A DNA stretch of 43,890 nt from Candidatus Omnitrophota bacterium (GTDB lineage Bacteria > Omnitrophota > Gorgyraeia > Aquiviventales > Aquiviventaceae), in the NCBI GenBank assembly GCA_030697665.1, contig JAUYPJ010000143.1, positions 1 to 43,890 on the forward strand, in the 5' to 3' direction. This document shows positions 5,881-16,105 of this stretch, piece after piece. The position numbers and the translations under genes are program-made. Numbering within the stretch: the first letter of the stretch is position 1; each line of letters begins with the position of its first letter. Under the pieces are notes generated by a model. That model saw only the letters and a program-made list of their open reading frames with translations, did not search any database and had not been told where the DNA came from.

Positions 5881-7198
5881 GGTAGTGTACGATCAAGTGT
5901 GTAAATTCAGTGTGTTCGTAAAGGCAACGGGCGTATCCTGCTCCGGAGTCTTGTGGAGCTGCGCACCTGGCGAGGTGCACAACACGGAGGGGACACGCCC
6001 ATGCCCACAGCACAACTGGACTTTGAGAAGAACATAGCCGGTTGGTGGCGCGAGGTCAAGGACGATTTCTGGGGCGACGTGAAGCAAGAGACCTTGAAGC
6101 TGGTGAGGCTGCTGCTGGAGGAGTCCATGAAGGAGGAGCTCGTCGTCTACACCCAGGCCCAGTGGCATGAGTACACCGGGCAGGCGCGCCCCTACCGCAA
6201 CGGCAGCTACACCCGCGCCCTGAGTACCGCCCTGGGCGTGCTCCCCGACCTGCGCGTCCCGCGGAGTCGGGAGGGGGGCTTCCATCCAACGGTGCTGCCC
6301 CGCTACCAGCGTCGCCAAGAAGCGGTCAATGGCCTGCTGCGTGAGACCTTCCTGGCCGGGGTGAGCACCCGGCGGGTCGGCGAGGTCGTCCAGCCGCTCT
6401 TGGGCGTGCGCTGGAGTGCGACGACGGTGTCGACGGTCACCAAGACGCTGGATGCGGCGGTCCACCAGTTCCAGCGGCGCGCCCTCCTCGATGAGTACCA
6501 GGTCCTCGTCCTCGACGGGGTGACGAGGCGGGTCAAGGACGCCCTCGGCGTCAAGAAGCGGCTGGTCCTCGTCGCCTACGGGCTCACCGTCTTCGGGCAG
6601 CGGGTCCTCCTGAGCTTCCGGCAGGCGCCGAGCGAGAGCGCCACCGCCTGGGAAGCCTTCCTGAACGACCTCTATCGTCGGGGGCTCGAAGGCACGAACC
6701 TCCGGCTGGTGGTGACCGACGGCTGCAAGGGGCTCCATGCCGCGCTGGCGGTCGTGTTCCCCTACGTCACGCGCCAGCGCTGCTGGGCCCACAAGCTGCG
6801 GAACGTGGCGAGCCGGCTGCCGCGCCGGCTCCAGGCCGCCGCGCTCCAGGAGGCCAAGACGATCTCCCAGGCGCCGACGCGGCGGGAGGCCGTCACGCGC
6901 TTCCAGCGCTGGGCGCGACACTGGCAGGCGACCGCGCCCACGGCAGTCGCGTGCCTGCGCGAGGATCTCGAGGAGCTGCTCCCCTTCCTGGACTTCCCCA
7001 CGGCGCAGCGGGTGAAGCTCCGGACGACGAACGTCATCGAGCGCTGCTTCCGGGAGGTCCGACGACGCACCCGGCCCATCGGCTGCTTCACGAATGCGGC
7101 GAGCTGTGACCGAATCATCTACGCGGTGTTCCATCGCTTGAACACGCTCTGGCAGGATCGTCCGTTGCGGCAATTTACACACTTTACTTGACGCTACC
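5881..7198 (+). mobile_element. IS256-type insertion sequence, complete, with target duplication
   Basis: Terminal inverted repeats of 27 bases begin GGTAG and end AAGTGTGTAAATT (5881-5907 and the complement of 7172-7198; about 20 of 27 match). The flanks carry the same GAGCCGGGG (5872-5880 and 7199-7207), an 8-9 bp target duplication typical of IS256. Length is about 1.32 kb with one transposase. The sharp ends and matching duplication suggest a recent, possibly active insertion. Confidence 0.88.
6001..7191 (+). CDS. Mutator/IS256-type DDE transposase
   Basis: 396 residues, full length for the family. The catalytic triad is visible: D172 in LVLDGV, D240 in LVVTDGCKGL and E347 in RTTNVIERCFRE. 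The C/H segment RQRCWAHKLRNV follows the second Asp as in other IS256 transposases. The start is the ATG at 6001 with GGAGGGG 8 bases upstream; an upstream in-frame ATG lacks such a site. The C-terminus runs through the right inverted repeat and the stop lies seven bases inside the element's end. Expression would come from within the element or from plus-strand read-through. Confidence 0.93.
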   Translation: MPTAQLDFEKNIAGWWREVKDDFWGDVKQETLKLVRLLLEESMKEELVVYTQAQWHEYTGQARPYRNGSYTRALSTALGVLPDLRVPRSREGGFHPTVLPRYQRRQEAVNGLLRETFLAGVSTRRVGEVVQPLLGVRWSATTVSTVTKTLDAAVHQFQRRALLDEYQVLVLDGVTRRVKDALGVKKRLVLVAYGLTVFGQRVLLSFRQAPSESATAWEAFLNDLYRRGLEGTNLRLVVTDGCKGLHAALAVVFPYVTRQRCWAHKLRNVASRLPRRLQAAALQEAKTISQAPTRREAVTRFQRWARHWQATAPTAVACLREDLEELLPFLDFPTAQRVKLRTTNVIERCFREVRRRTRPIGCFTNAASCDRIIYAVFHRLNTLWQDRPLRQFTHFT

Positions 7199-8633
7199 GA
7201 GCCGGGGGGACCATTGGTACACTCGGCATCAGCGAGAGCTGCGCCAAGAGGAGGAGGGTGGCGAGGAGGAGGGTGGGGATGGCGACGAGGAGGCCGGGCT
7301 TGAGCCACTGGGCGAAGGTGATCTCGCCCAGCTTGCGCCGCTCCAAGACGCCGGCGGCGACGATGTTGGCGGTTGAGCCGATGAGGGTGGCATTGCCCCC
7401 CAGCGTGCCGCCCATGAGCATCGCCCACCACAAGGGGAACGTCTGCAGGCCGGCCGAGGCCACATCGTTGACGATCGGCACGAATGTCGCCACCGCCAAC
7501 ACGTTGTCCATGACGGACGTCAGCAGCCCTGAACTCCAGGCAAACAGCGTCGTCAGGATCGGCACGCTGCCGCCTGAAAGCTGGATGATCCGCTGCGCGA
7601 TGACGCTGGTCACCCCTGTCTGCTTCAGGGTGCCGACCGACGAAAACAAGAGGAGGAAAAACGTCAGCGTCCACCAGTCCACGCGCTTCTCGACCAGCTC
7701 CCGGGCGTTCTCTCCGCTGATCGCGAGCGCCACGCCGGCCCCCAGCAAGGCGACGCCGAGCAACATCGTGTTATTGGGCAGCTGCAACAGACGCTCCAGC
7801 GGATGATGCAGCACCAGCCCCAGCACGACCCCCCCGAACAGCCAGCCGGCGATCCGCACTCCCTTTTTGGCGATGTGCTCTTCCTCAACGAGGCGCTCCA
7901 GTTGACGTTCGCCCTTGGCGCCCGCCAAGACCCCTTTCAACGCTTTGATGTCCTTCGCGAAGAGCTTCAGGCACAGCCAGATCGTCACGGCCAGACAGGC
8001 CGCTGAAATCGGCGTCGCCCACCGCAAGAAATCCAGGAAGGTCAGCCCGCTGCGCAGGGCGATGATCACCCCGACCGGATTGCCCACGACGGTGGCGCTG
8101 GAGCCGATGTTGGTGGTGAAGACGAGCATAAGGATGAACGGGAGCGGGTTGAGCTTGGCGCGGCCCAGCAGGTTGAGCATGGCCGCGACGATGAACAGAA
8201 TCGAGGTGACCTCATCGACCAGGGCCGCGGAGAACGCCGCCACCACCATCATCACCACCATGATCTGCTTGGGGTGGGGGCCGACCCACAGCAAGAGATG
8301 GTCGATGACGAACTCGAAGAAGCGCTTCTCCTCGAGGAAGCCGATGACCGTCATCATCGCCACCAAAAAGAGGATGATGTCCAACCCGGCGAACTCGATG
8401 AGGTGGGGGACGTCCAGCAGCCCGAGCGCCAACAGCAAGGCCACCCCGAAACAGGAAAACGCCAGCCGGTACTTCCAGAAAAAAATCGCCCCGTAGAGGA
8501 TCACGCAGAAGCCCCCGACGGCCAGCATCTGTTGGGTCGTCAAGCCGAGGCGAGCAAGGAGCAGGGGCGTCAGAACCACGCCGAGGAAGTACCAAATCCA
8601 GTCGCGCTTTGAAAAGACCAGGTCACCGATCAT
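7194..8633 (-). CDS. ArsB/NhaD-type ion permease
   Basis: A 479-residue polytopic membrane protein of the ion-transporter superfamily (ArsB, NhaD, SLC13-like). Two pseudo-symmetric halves each carry a re-entrant substrate motif: FTTNIGSSATVVGNPVGV in the first and GGTLGGNATLIGSTANIVA in the second. A Na+/H+ antiporter role is attractive because the ATG overlaps the atpC stop (ATGA), coupling it to ATP synthase; arsenite or organic-acid transport cannot be excluded. The IS insertion supplied a new stop: the pre-insertion frame would have ended PAH instead of PAR, so only the last residue changed. Confidence 0.8.
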   Translation of the reverse strand: MIGDLVFSKRDWIWYFLGVVLTPLLLARLGLTTQQMLAVGGFCVILYGAIFFWKYRLAFSCFGVALLLALGLLDVPHLIEFAGLDIILFLVAMMTVIGFLEEKRFFEFVIDHLLLWVGPHPKQIMVVMMVVAAFSAALVDEVTSILFIVAAMLNLLGRAKLNPLPFILMLVFTTNIGSSATVVGNPVGVIIALRSGLTFLDFLRWATPISAACLAVTIWLCLKLFAKDIKALKGVLAGAKGERQLERLVEEEHIAKKGVRIAGWLFGGVVLGLVLHHPLERLLQLPNNTMLLGVALLGAGVALAISGENARELVEKRVDWWTLTFFLLLFSSVGTLKQTGVTSVIAQRIIQLSGGSVPILTTLFAWSSGLLTSVMDNVLAVATFVPIVNDVASAGLQTFPLWWAMLMGGTLGGNATLIGSTANIVAAGVLERRKLGEITFAQWLKPGLLVAIPTLLLATLLLLAQLSLMPSVPMVPPAR

Positions 8634-8905
8634 CCAGCCTCTTGCGGCTCAGAGACGGCATCGGTCAAGATCGTCACTTGATTCCTCGCCACCTCCAACA
8701 GCCCGCCTCCGATGCGCGCGCGCTGCCGCGCTCCGCTGGAACGTCGCCAGAGGAGCTTGCCCGGTTGCAGCGTCGTCACCAGCGGGGCATGGCGCCGCAG
8801 GATCCCCAGATAGCCCAGCTCCCCTGGGGCGATGATCGAAACCGCCTCCTCCTCGAAGGCCACACCGGCTTGGGTCAACACGCGCAGACGGAGGGAGGCG
8901 GGCAT
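8630..8905 (-). CDS. atpC: ATP synthase epsilon subunit, short form
   Basis: 91 residues, covering only the N-terminal beta-sandwich (LRLRVLTQAGVAFEEEAVSI, PGELGYLGILRRHAPLVT). The usual C-terminal helical hairpin of about 45 residues, which inhibits ATP hydrolysis in many bacteria, is absent. Epsilon joins gamma at the c-ring in the central stalk. It follows atpD closely, and its TGA overlaps the ATG of the downstream permease. Short epsilons are known in some lineages, so this is probably natural rather than a truncation. Confidence 0.9.
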   Translation of the reverse strand: MPASLRLRVLTQAGVAFEEEAVSIIAPGELGYLGILRRHAPLVTTLQPGKLLWRRSSGARQRARIGGGLLEVARNQVTILTDAVSEPQEAG

Positions 8906-8916
8906 GGGAGGTATTC

Positions 8917-10428
<1,512 letters not shown>

Positions 10429-10429
10429 C

Positions 10430-11362
10430 TTACTTCAGGGCTTCGGCCGTGCCGACGATTTCACTGAGCTCCTTCGTGATCGAGGCCTGGCGGACGTTGT
10501 TGCGCTGGGTCGTCAGCGTCTTCAGGATCTCTTCCGCGTTGTCGGTGGCGTTTTTCATCGCGATCATGCGCGCGCTATGCTCCGAGGTGAACGCCTCCAG
10601 CATCACGCGCTGAAAGGTTGCCAGGGTCCATCGCGGGAGGAGATCATCAAACACTCGCTGCGGCGATGGTTCAAAAATATACTCCAGCGCACCGCGGGTG
10701 ACTGGGTGACTGGGTGACTGGGTGACTGGGCTCACGTGAACGGGAAGCCAGGGAAGGATCATGGGACGGTAGGTCGTGGCGGAGACGAAGCGGGAGTAGA
10801 GCAGGTGGATCGAGGAGAGTTCGCCGGCAAGGAAGCGGTCCATCAAGCGCCTGGCGATCGCCTCGGCCTTGGCAAGATCCGGTCGCCCGGCCAAATCGAG
10901 ATAGGCCTCCGCGGCGGGGTAGCCCCGCTTCGTGAAGTACCGGTGGCCTTTCTTGCCGATGAAGATGAGCTGGGTCGACCGCGCAGCGTCGCGCCGCAGG
11001 TGCGCCTCGGCGAGCTGGATGAGATTCGTGTTGTACGAACCGCACAACCCGGCGTCTGAGGTGAAGAGGATGAGGGCGCTGGGTCCGGCGTCACGATGCG
11101 CGCACAGCGGATGCGACGTCCACCCTTCTCGAGGAGGCCGTGCGCCGCGGCCCGCTCGCGGATGGTCCTGGGAAGATGCCCCCGCCTCCGTGAGAAGGCG
11201 CCGGCGGAGCCCGTCGAGGAACTCCAGCACCATGCGGACCTGGAGCAGCTTGGCCTGGCTCCGCTTCAGCTTCGAGCCGGAGACGAGCTGCATCGCCCGC
11301 ATGATCTGCTTGGTGTTCTGGATGCTCCGAAGCCGTTGGCGGATCTGTCGCAGCGACGCCAT
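10430..11362 (-). CDS. atpG: ATP synthase gamma subunit with repeat-derived insert
   Basis: 310 residues against about 287 in E. coli. The N-terminal helix MASLRQIRQRLRSIQNTKQI and the C-terminal helix (MIAMKNATDNAEEILKTLT) are typical, as is LILFTSDAGLCGSYNTN. Two extra stretches explain the length: an Arg/Pro-rich segment near residues 62-90 and SPVTQSPSHPVTRG (about 211-223). The second is encoded by more than four copies of the 8-base unit GGGTGACT (10696-10730). Gamma is the rotating central stalk; the inserts fall in its peripheral globular part, so function is probably kept. Confidence 0.93.
   Translation of the reverse strand: MASLRQIRQRLRSIQNTKQIMRAMQLVSGSKLKRSQAKLLQVRMVLEFLDGLRRRLLTEAGASSQDHPRAGRGARPPREGWTSHPLCAHRDAGPSALILFTSDAGLCGSYNTNLIQLAEAHLRRDAARSTQLIFIGKKGHRYFTKRGYPAAEAYLDLAGRPDLAKAEAIARRLMDRFLAGELSSIHLLYSRFVSATTYRPMILPWLPVHVSPVTQSPSHPVTRGALEYIFEPSPQRVFDDLLPRWTLATFQRVMLEAFTSEHSARMIAMKNATDNAEEILKTLTTQRNNVRQASITKELSEIVGTAEALK
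10696..10730. repeat. 8-bp tandem repeat inside atpG
   Basis: GGGTGACT repeated about 4.4 times, read in frame in atpG as part of PVTQSPSHPVT. Confidence 0.9.
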
Positions 11363-11367
11363 TTAAC

Positions 11368-11400
11368 TCCAGTGACAGGTGCCAGGTGACGGGTGACAGG
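11368..11400. repeat. Short repeat between atpA and atpG
   Basis: Units related to CAGTGACAGGT, CAGGTGACGG and GTGACAGG fill the gap between the atpA stop and the atpG start. They belong to the same type as the repeat in carB at 27146. Confidence 0.7.
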
Positions 11401-12936
<1,536 letters not shown>

Positions 12937-12939
12937 TAA

Positions 12940-13070
12940 CGCAGATTACGCAGATTCAACAAGCAGATTTCGCTGATAGAGACCGCGACCACCGACCTCA
13001 CCTCTGACATAAGAGCCTCCCCCCTGCCAATCCGCGTAATCATCTTTCCACAATCTGCGGAATCAGCGTG
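12940..13070. repeat. Facing short repeats between atpH and atpA
   Basis: The left part has ACGCAGATTACGCAGATT and CAGATTTCGCTGAT; the right part has AATCCGCGTAATCA and AATCTGCGGAATCAGCG. The arms are largely inverted copies and could pair across the 130-base gap. Confidence 0.75.
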
Positions 13071-13616
13071 TTAGTGGACGCGGACGCTCGTGAGCCGCTG
13101 GCGCAGCTCGGCGAGTTGGCCTTGCAGCGTCCCGTCGATCACCCGGTGGTCGAGTCGGATCTGCAATCCCCCCAGCACTTCAGGCGCCAGCTCGGCGTGG
13201 AGCTCGATCTGCTTGCCTTCTCGGCGCTCCAGCGCGCCGCGCAACCGCTTGAGCACCCCCTCAGGCAACGGCTGCGCGCTGCGGACGCTGACGCGCAGGC
13301 GGCCCTGGTCGGCATCCACCAGGTCCCGGAAGGCCTCGGCGATCTCGGGAAGGAACGCCGCGCGGCCAAACGCCAGCACCAACCGCACGAAGGCCTGGAG
13401 GTCCGCCGACCAGGAGCCTGCGAGCAACCGCCCCACGATCCCGAGCTTGTCCTCCAGCTCCACCGCGGGGATGAGCAGCAGCCGGCGCAGCTCCGGATGG
13501 CCCTTGAGCAGCTCCTCGATGAGGCTCAACGTCTCCTGCGTCTCGTCCAGTCGGCCGCCCGCCTGAGCGGCCTCAAACAGGGTCTGGGCGTAACGCGTCG
13601 CGATGGGATCGGCCAT
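13071..13616 (-). CDS. atpH: ATP synthase delta subunit
   Basis: 181 residues, normal length. The N-terminus IATRYAQTLFEAA is the classic helical start that binds the alpha N-termini. The C-terminal part (VLGGLQIRLDHRVIDGTLQG) has the conserved family ending. Delta ties the F1 head to the peripheral stalk b subunits. Its ATG directly follows the atpF stop with no gap, implying coupled translation. Confidence 0.95.
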   Translation of the reverse strand: MADPIATRYAQTLFEAAQAGGRLDETQETLSLIEELLKGHPELRRLLLIPAVELEDKLGIVGRLLAGSWSADLQAFVRLVLAFGRAAFLPEIAEAFRDLVDADQGRLRVSVRSAQPLPEGVLKRLRGALERREGKQIELHAELAPEVLGGLQIRLDHRVIDGTLQGQLAELRQRLTSVRVH

Positions 13617-14123
13617 TCAGGGGCGCGCGTGCTCCCGTTCCAGATCGTCCAAGACCTCGTCGATGAGATGCCGGTGCGCCTTCTCATCGAGGGTGCGGCG
13701 CAGCATCCGCTCCACCGCCTTGACGGTCATCTCCGCCACCTGATCCCGCAAGCTGATCATGGCTTTGGCCAACTCCAGCGCCATCGTCTCCTTGGACTTG
13801 GTGATGATCGCGTGTCCCTGCGCGCGGGCCTGTTCTTGGATCTCCATGGCGACGCGCTTGCCCTCCAGGATCGCCTGCTGGATCTTCGAGCGCGCCTCCT
13901 CCTCGATGGCGGCCAGGCGCTGGGCGTACTCGTCCTGGAGCCGGGCCAGCTCAGCCTTCTGCTGGACCGCCTGACGAAGCTCTTCCTCGATGTGGGCGCG
14001 CCGCTGGTCGAGGACGTTCAGCAGCGGCCGCCAGGCGAAGCGCCGCAGCAGCCACAACAGCAGCAAGAAGCTGAGCGCCTGCGAGATGATCTGCTGGACG
14101 TTCAATTGTAGGATCGCGGGCAC
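13617..14123 (-). CDS. atpF: ATP synthase b subunit
   Basis: 168 residues: one N-terminal membrane helix (ISQALSFLLLLWLLRRFAW), then a long charged coiled coil rich in E, R, Q and A, forming the peripheral stalk. Start is GTG at 14123, preceded by AAGGGGGG; the helix begins within ten residues of it. Only one b gene is present, implying a b homodimer. A repeat hairpin (14148-14226) separates it from atpE. Confidence 0.94.
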   Translation of the reverse strand: MPAILQLNVQQIISQALSFLLLLWLLRRFAWRPLLNVLDQRRAHIEEELRQAVQQKAELARLQDEYAQRLAAIEEEARSKIQQAILEGKRVAMEIQEQARAQGHAIITKSKETMALELAKAMISLRDQVAEMTVKAVERMLRRTLDEKAHRHLIDEVLDDLEREHARP

Positions 14124-14147
14124 GGGAATCCCCCCCTTGAATCAACC

Positions 14148-14226
14148 GCTGATCATCGCTGATTGCAACGCGGATTCGCGCCGATCATCCGCGAAAATCA
14201 GCGTGTCGATCAGCGGTCATCAGCGT
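14148..14226. repeat. Facing short repeats between atpE and atpF
   Basis: CCGCTGATCATCGCTGATT on the left mirrors AATCAGCGTGTCGATCAGCG on the right, with GCGGATTCGCG and CGCGAAAAT nearer the centre. The element is a long potential hairpin filling the gap. Confidence 0.8.
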
Positions 14227-14228
14227 CT

Positions 14229-14471
14229 TCAGCCGGCGATCTTCGCTTGCAGGACGAACGCGATCACGAGCACGTAGATCGTCAACGCCTCGATCAGGGC
14301 GCAGCCGATGATCATGGCGGTCTGGATCTGCCCGCCCGCCTCCGGCTGCCGCGCGATGGCATCCATCGCGGCGCTCACCGCGCGGCCCAGCCCGAACGCG
14401 GAGGCCACCGCCGCCATCCCCAACGCCAGCGGAACCGCCAGCGCCAACATCGCTTGGTACGTCTGTGGCAT
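14229..14471 (-). CDS. atpE: ATP synthase c subunit
   Basis: 80 residues forming two membrane helices joined by the conserved polar loop ARQPEA. The ion-binding Glu is in GCALIEALTIY (residue 61) in helix 2. Helix 1 (PLALGMAAVASAFG) lacks the Gln usual in Na+-binding rings, so proton coupling is favoured. The ATG at 14471 overlaps the atpB stop as TGATG, and GAGGAGGGG lies just upstream. The open frame continues far upstream in the atpB region, but that part is a shadow of atpB. Confidence 0.96.
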   Translation of the reverse strand: MPQTYQAMLALAVPLALGMAAVASAFGLGRAVSAAMDAIARQPEAGGQIQTAMIIGCALIEALTIYVLVIAFVLQAKIAG

Positions 14472-15307
14472 CACCCCTCCTCTGATGGTGACTCGTGGTG
14501 TGGCAGGACCAACGAAATGTAGACCGAGCTGAGCAGGCTGAACACCAGCGCCTGCACGGTGCTGAAGATCACGACCAGCGGCACGACCAGCGCCTGCAAG
14601 GGAAGCCCGATGGGCAGATGCAGCGCCACGCCCGCCGTCATCCCTAACCCGACCAAGACCGCCAGCAGCAGATCCTCGGCGAAGACGTTGAACCCCAACC
14701 GGAGGCTCAGGCTCAGCGGCTTGATGAGCTCCCCCAGCACGTGGATCGGCAGCATCAGGGGCGCCAGCGCCCACCCCGCCACGTCGCGGGGCGACCCGGC
14801 CAGGTGATCCAAGTAGGCGAGCGGCCCCTGCGCCTTGAGGCCGATCCACTGGACGTAACAGAACACGACCAGGGCGAGGCCGACGGTCGTGTTGAGGCTG
14901 GCGGTGGAGGACTTCATCCCCGGCACGAGGACGGAAAGGTTCATGAGCCAGATGTACACAAAGAGGGTGCCGATGAACGGGGTGTGGGCCCGCCCCGCCC
15001 TGCCGATGATGCCCTGCACGAAGCGGTCGATGCTCTCGACGAGCAGTTCCAGCAGGTTCTGCCACGACCGCGGGATCATCGACGGCCGCCGGGCATACCG
15101 CCACGACACGGCGCACAGGCCGGCGGCCACCACGAGCGCAAAGACCAGGTTCTCCCAGTGATGCAGCCAGGCGACAGCCGGCTGGTCGTGCCAACGCTGG
15201 CTGATCAGGGTGATGGCGTTGGGCAGCTCCGGGATGGCGTCGGCCGCGTGGGGATCCGCCGCGTGGCGCGCGACGCGCTCCACGGCAGCCGCTCCCTCAG
15301 CGGCCAT
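14471..15307 (-). CDS. atpB: ATP synthase a subunit
   Basis: About 278 residues with several membrane helices; it forms the proton half-channels facing the c-ring. The essential Arg helix reads LSLSLRLGFNVFAEDLLL: the Arg is there, but the usual RLFGN has become RLGFN. The last helix has FSTVQALVFSLLSSVYI with the expected Gln. The start is uncertain: ATG at 15307 (overlapping the atpI stop by 11 bases) or GTG at 15337; neither has a strong ribosome site. It is coupled to atpE by TGATG. Confidence 0.94.
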   Translation of the reverse strand: MAAEGAAAVERVARHAADPHAADAIPELPNAITLISQRWHDQPAVAWLHHWENLVFALVVAAGLCAVSWRYARRPSMIPRSWQNLLELLVESIDRFVQGIIGRAGRAHTPFIGTLFVYIWLMNLSVLVPGMKSSTASLNTTVGLALVVFCYVQWIGLKAQGPLAYLDHLAGSPRDVAGWALAPLMLPIHVLGELIKPLSLSLRLGFNVFAEDLLLAVLVGLGMTAGVALHLPIGLPLQALVVPLVVIFSTVQALVFSLLSSVYISLVLPHHESPSEEG

Positions 15308-15674
15308 GGGGACGCGCCAGGGCTGTGCGACGGACACGGATCATCACCCACCCAACCGCCAGGAGGAGGACGAGACTAAACCCGATGCTGAATCCGACGA
15401 GCGACACCGCCGGCATCCGAAGCAGGCTGAAGATGGCCACGTACAACAACGGAAACTTCAGGAAGAGCCAGCCGAGCACCTGCCGGCGGGATGGGCGGGG
15501 ACGACACCACGCGCTCAGCAATCGCGCCAGGCACCAGAGGCTGGCGATGTTCCATGTCCCGCCCGCCGCGATCCCGAGGGCGAGGCGGCCGCCGATGATC
15601 CCTGCGACGGCGGCGGCAAGCCCCACCGCCGCAGCCGCCACCAGCCATAACGAGGTGAGCGTCTCGTCATTCAT
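15297..15674 (-). CDS. ATP synthase subunit I-like membrane protein
   Basis: 125 residues with four hydrophobic segments (about 9-30, 33-52, 65-85 and 90-112). Size, topology and position directly before atpB match AtpI (subunit I), which helps assemble the c-ring. Sequence conservation in this family is weak, so the call leans on context. GGTGGGGGG precedes the ATG, and this ribosome site forms one arm of the inverted repeat bounding the upstream spacer. Confidence 0.75.
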   Translation of the reverse strand: MNDETLTSLWLVAAAAVGLAAAVAGIIGGRLALGIAAGGTWNIASLWCLARLLSAWCRPRPSRRQVLGWLFLKFPLLYVAIFSLLRMPAVSLVGFSIGFSLVLLLAVGWVMIRVRRTALARPHGR

Positions 15675-15825
15675 CCCCCCACCTGCGCCTCACGGCGGCT
15701 CGTGGTATTTGCGTCCTGGGCCGCCATGACGAATGCGACGGCCTGGTGCCACGTCCTCCGCACGGAATCTCCGAGCAAGCGCATTCGAGCTTGCCTCCGG
15801 CAAGCTGGCGTAGGTGGGGGGATCA
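15671..15825. repeat. Spacer bounded by 19-bp inverted repeats, atpZ-atpI
   Basis: TCATCCCCCCACCTGCGCC (15671-15689) and GGCGTAGGTGGGGGGATCA (15807-15825) are inverted arms with two mismatches. The inside contains another palindrome, AGCTTGCC-TCC-GGCAAGCT (near 15788). One arm covers the stop of the atpZ-like gene and the other covers the ribosome site and start of the atpI-like gene. Confidence 0.7.
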
Positions 15826-16056
15826 TCGCGTCCGTCGGTCCTGGGCCTGCCGAATGAACTGGCTCGTCACGCGGGCGCTGGCGAGCAACCCCACGACGAT
15901 GCCCAGCGCCGTCCCCCACGGGGCATAGCGCCACCGTCCATCAAGGAGCGTGCCAAGGTAGTAGCCGATGACCGGGCCAACCAACAGCACGAAGGGAATC
16001 GCCGTCAAGATGCCGACCTGCACAAACCGCGAGGAGGACTGAGGGCGCTTCGTCAC
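15823..16056 (-). CDS. AtpZ/AtpI-like small membrane protein
   Basis: 77 residues with two membrane helices (VGILTAIPFVLLVGPVIGYY and PWGTALGIVVGLLASARV), a GxxLD turn between them and a basic C-terminus. This is the pattern of AtpZ-type (AtpQ-like) proteins encoded at the head of atp operons. Start is GTG at 16056; no strong ribosome site is visible. It lies 49 bases after nuoN and is the first gene of the ATP synthase block. Confidence 0.75.
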   Translation of the reverse strand: MTKRPQSSSRFVQVGILTAIPFVLLVGPVIGYYLGTLLDGRWRYAPWGTALGIVVGLLASARVTSQFIRQAQDRRTR

Positions 16057-16105
16057 AGCCGGTCACTCGGTGGGGGGAATTATAGCACAGCCCCGACGCG
16101 CGACG

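Noticed and set aside
5893..7674. 593-residue minus-strand frame across the insertion sequence
   Set aside because: Antisense to the transposase and running into the permease gene in another frame; a GC-driven shadow.
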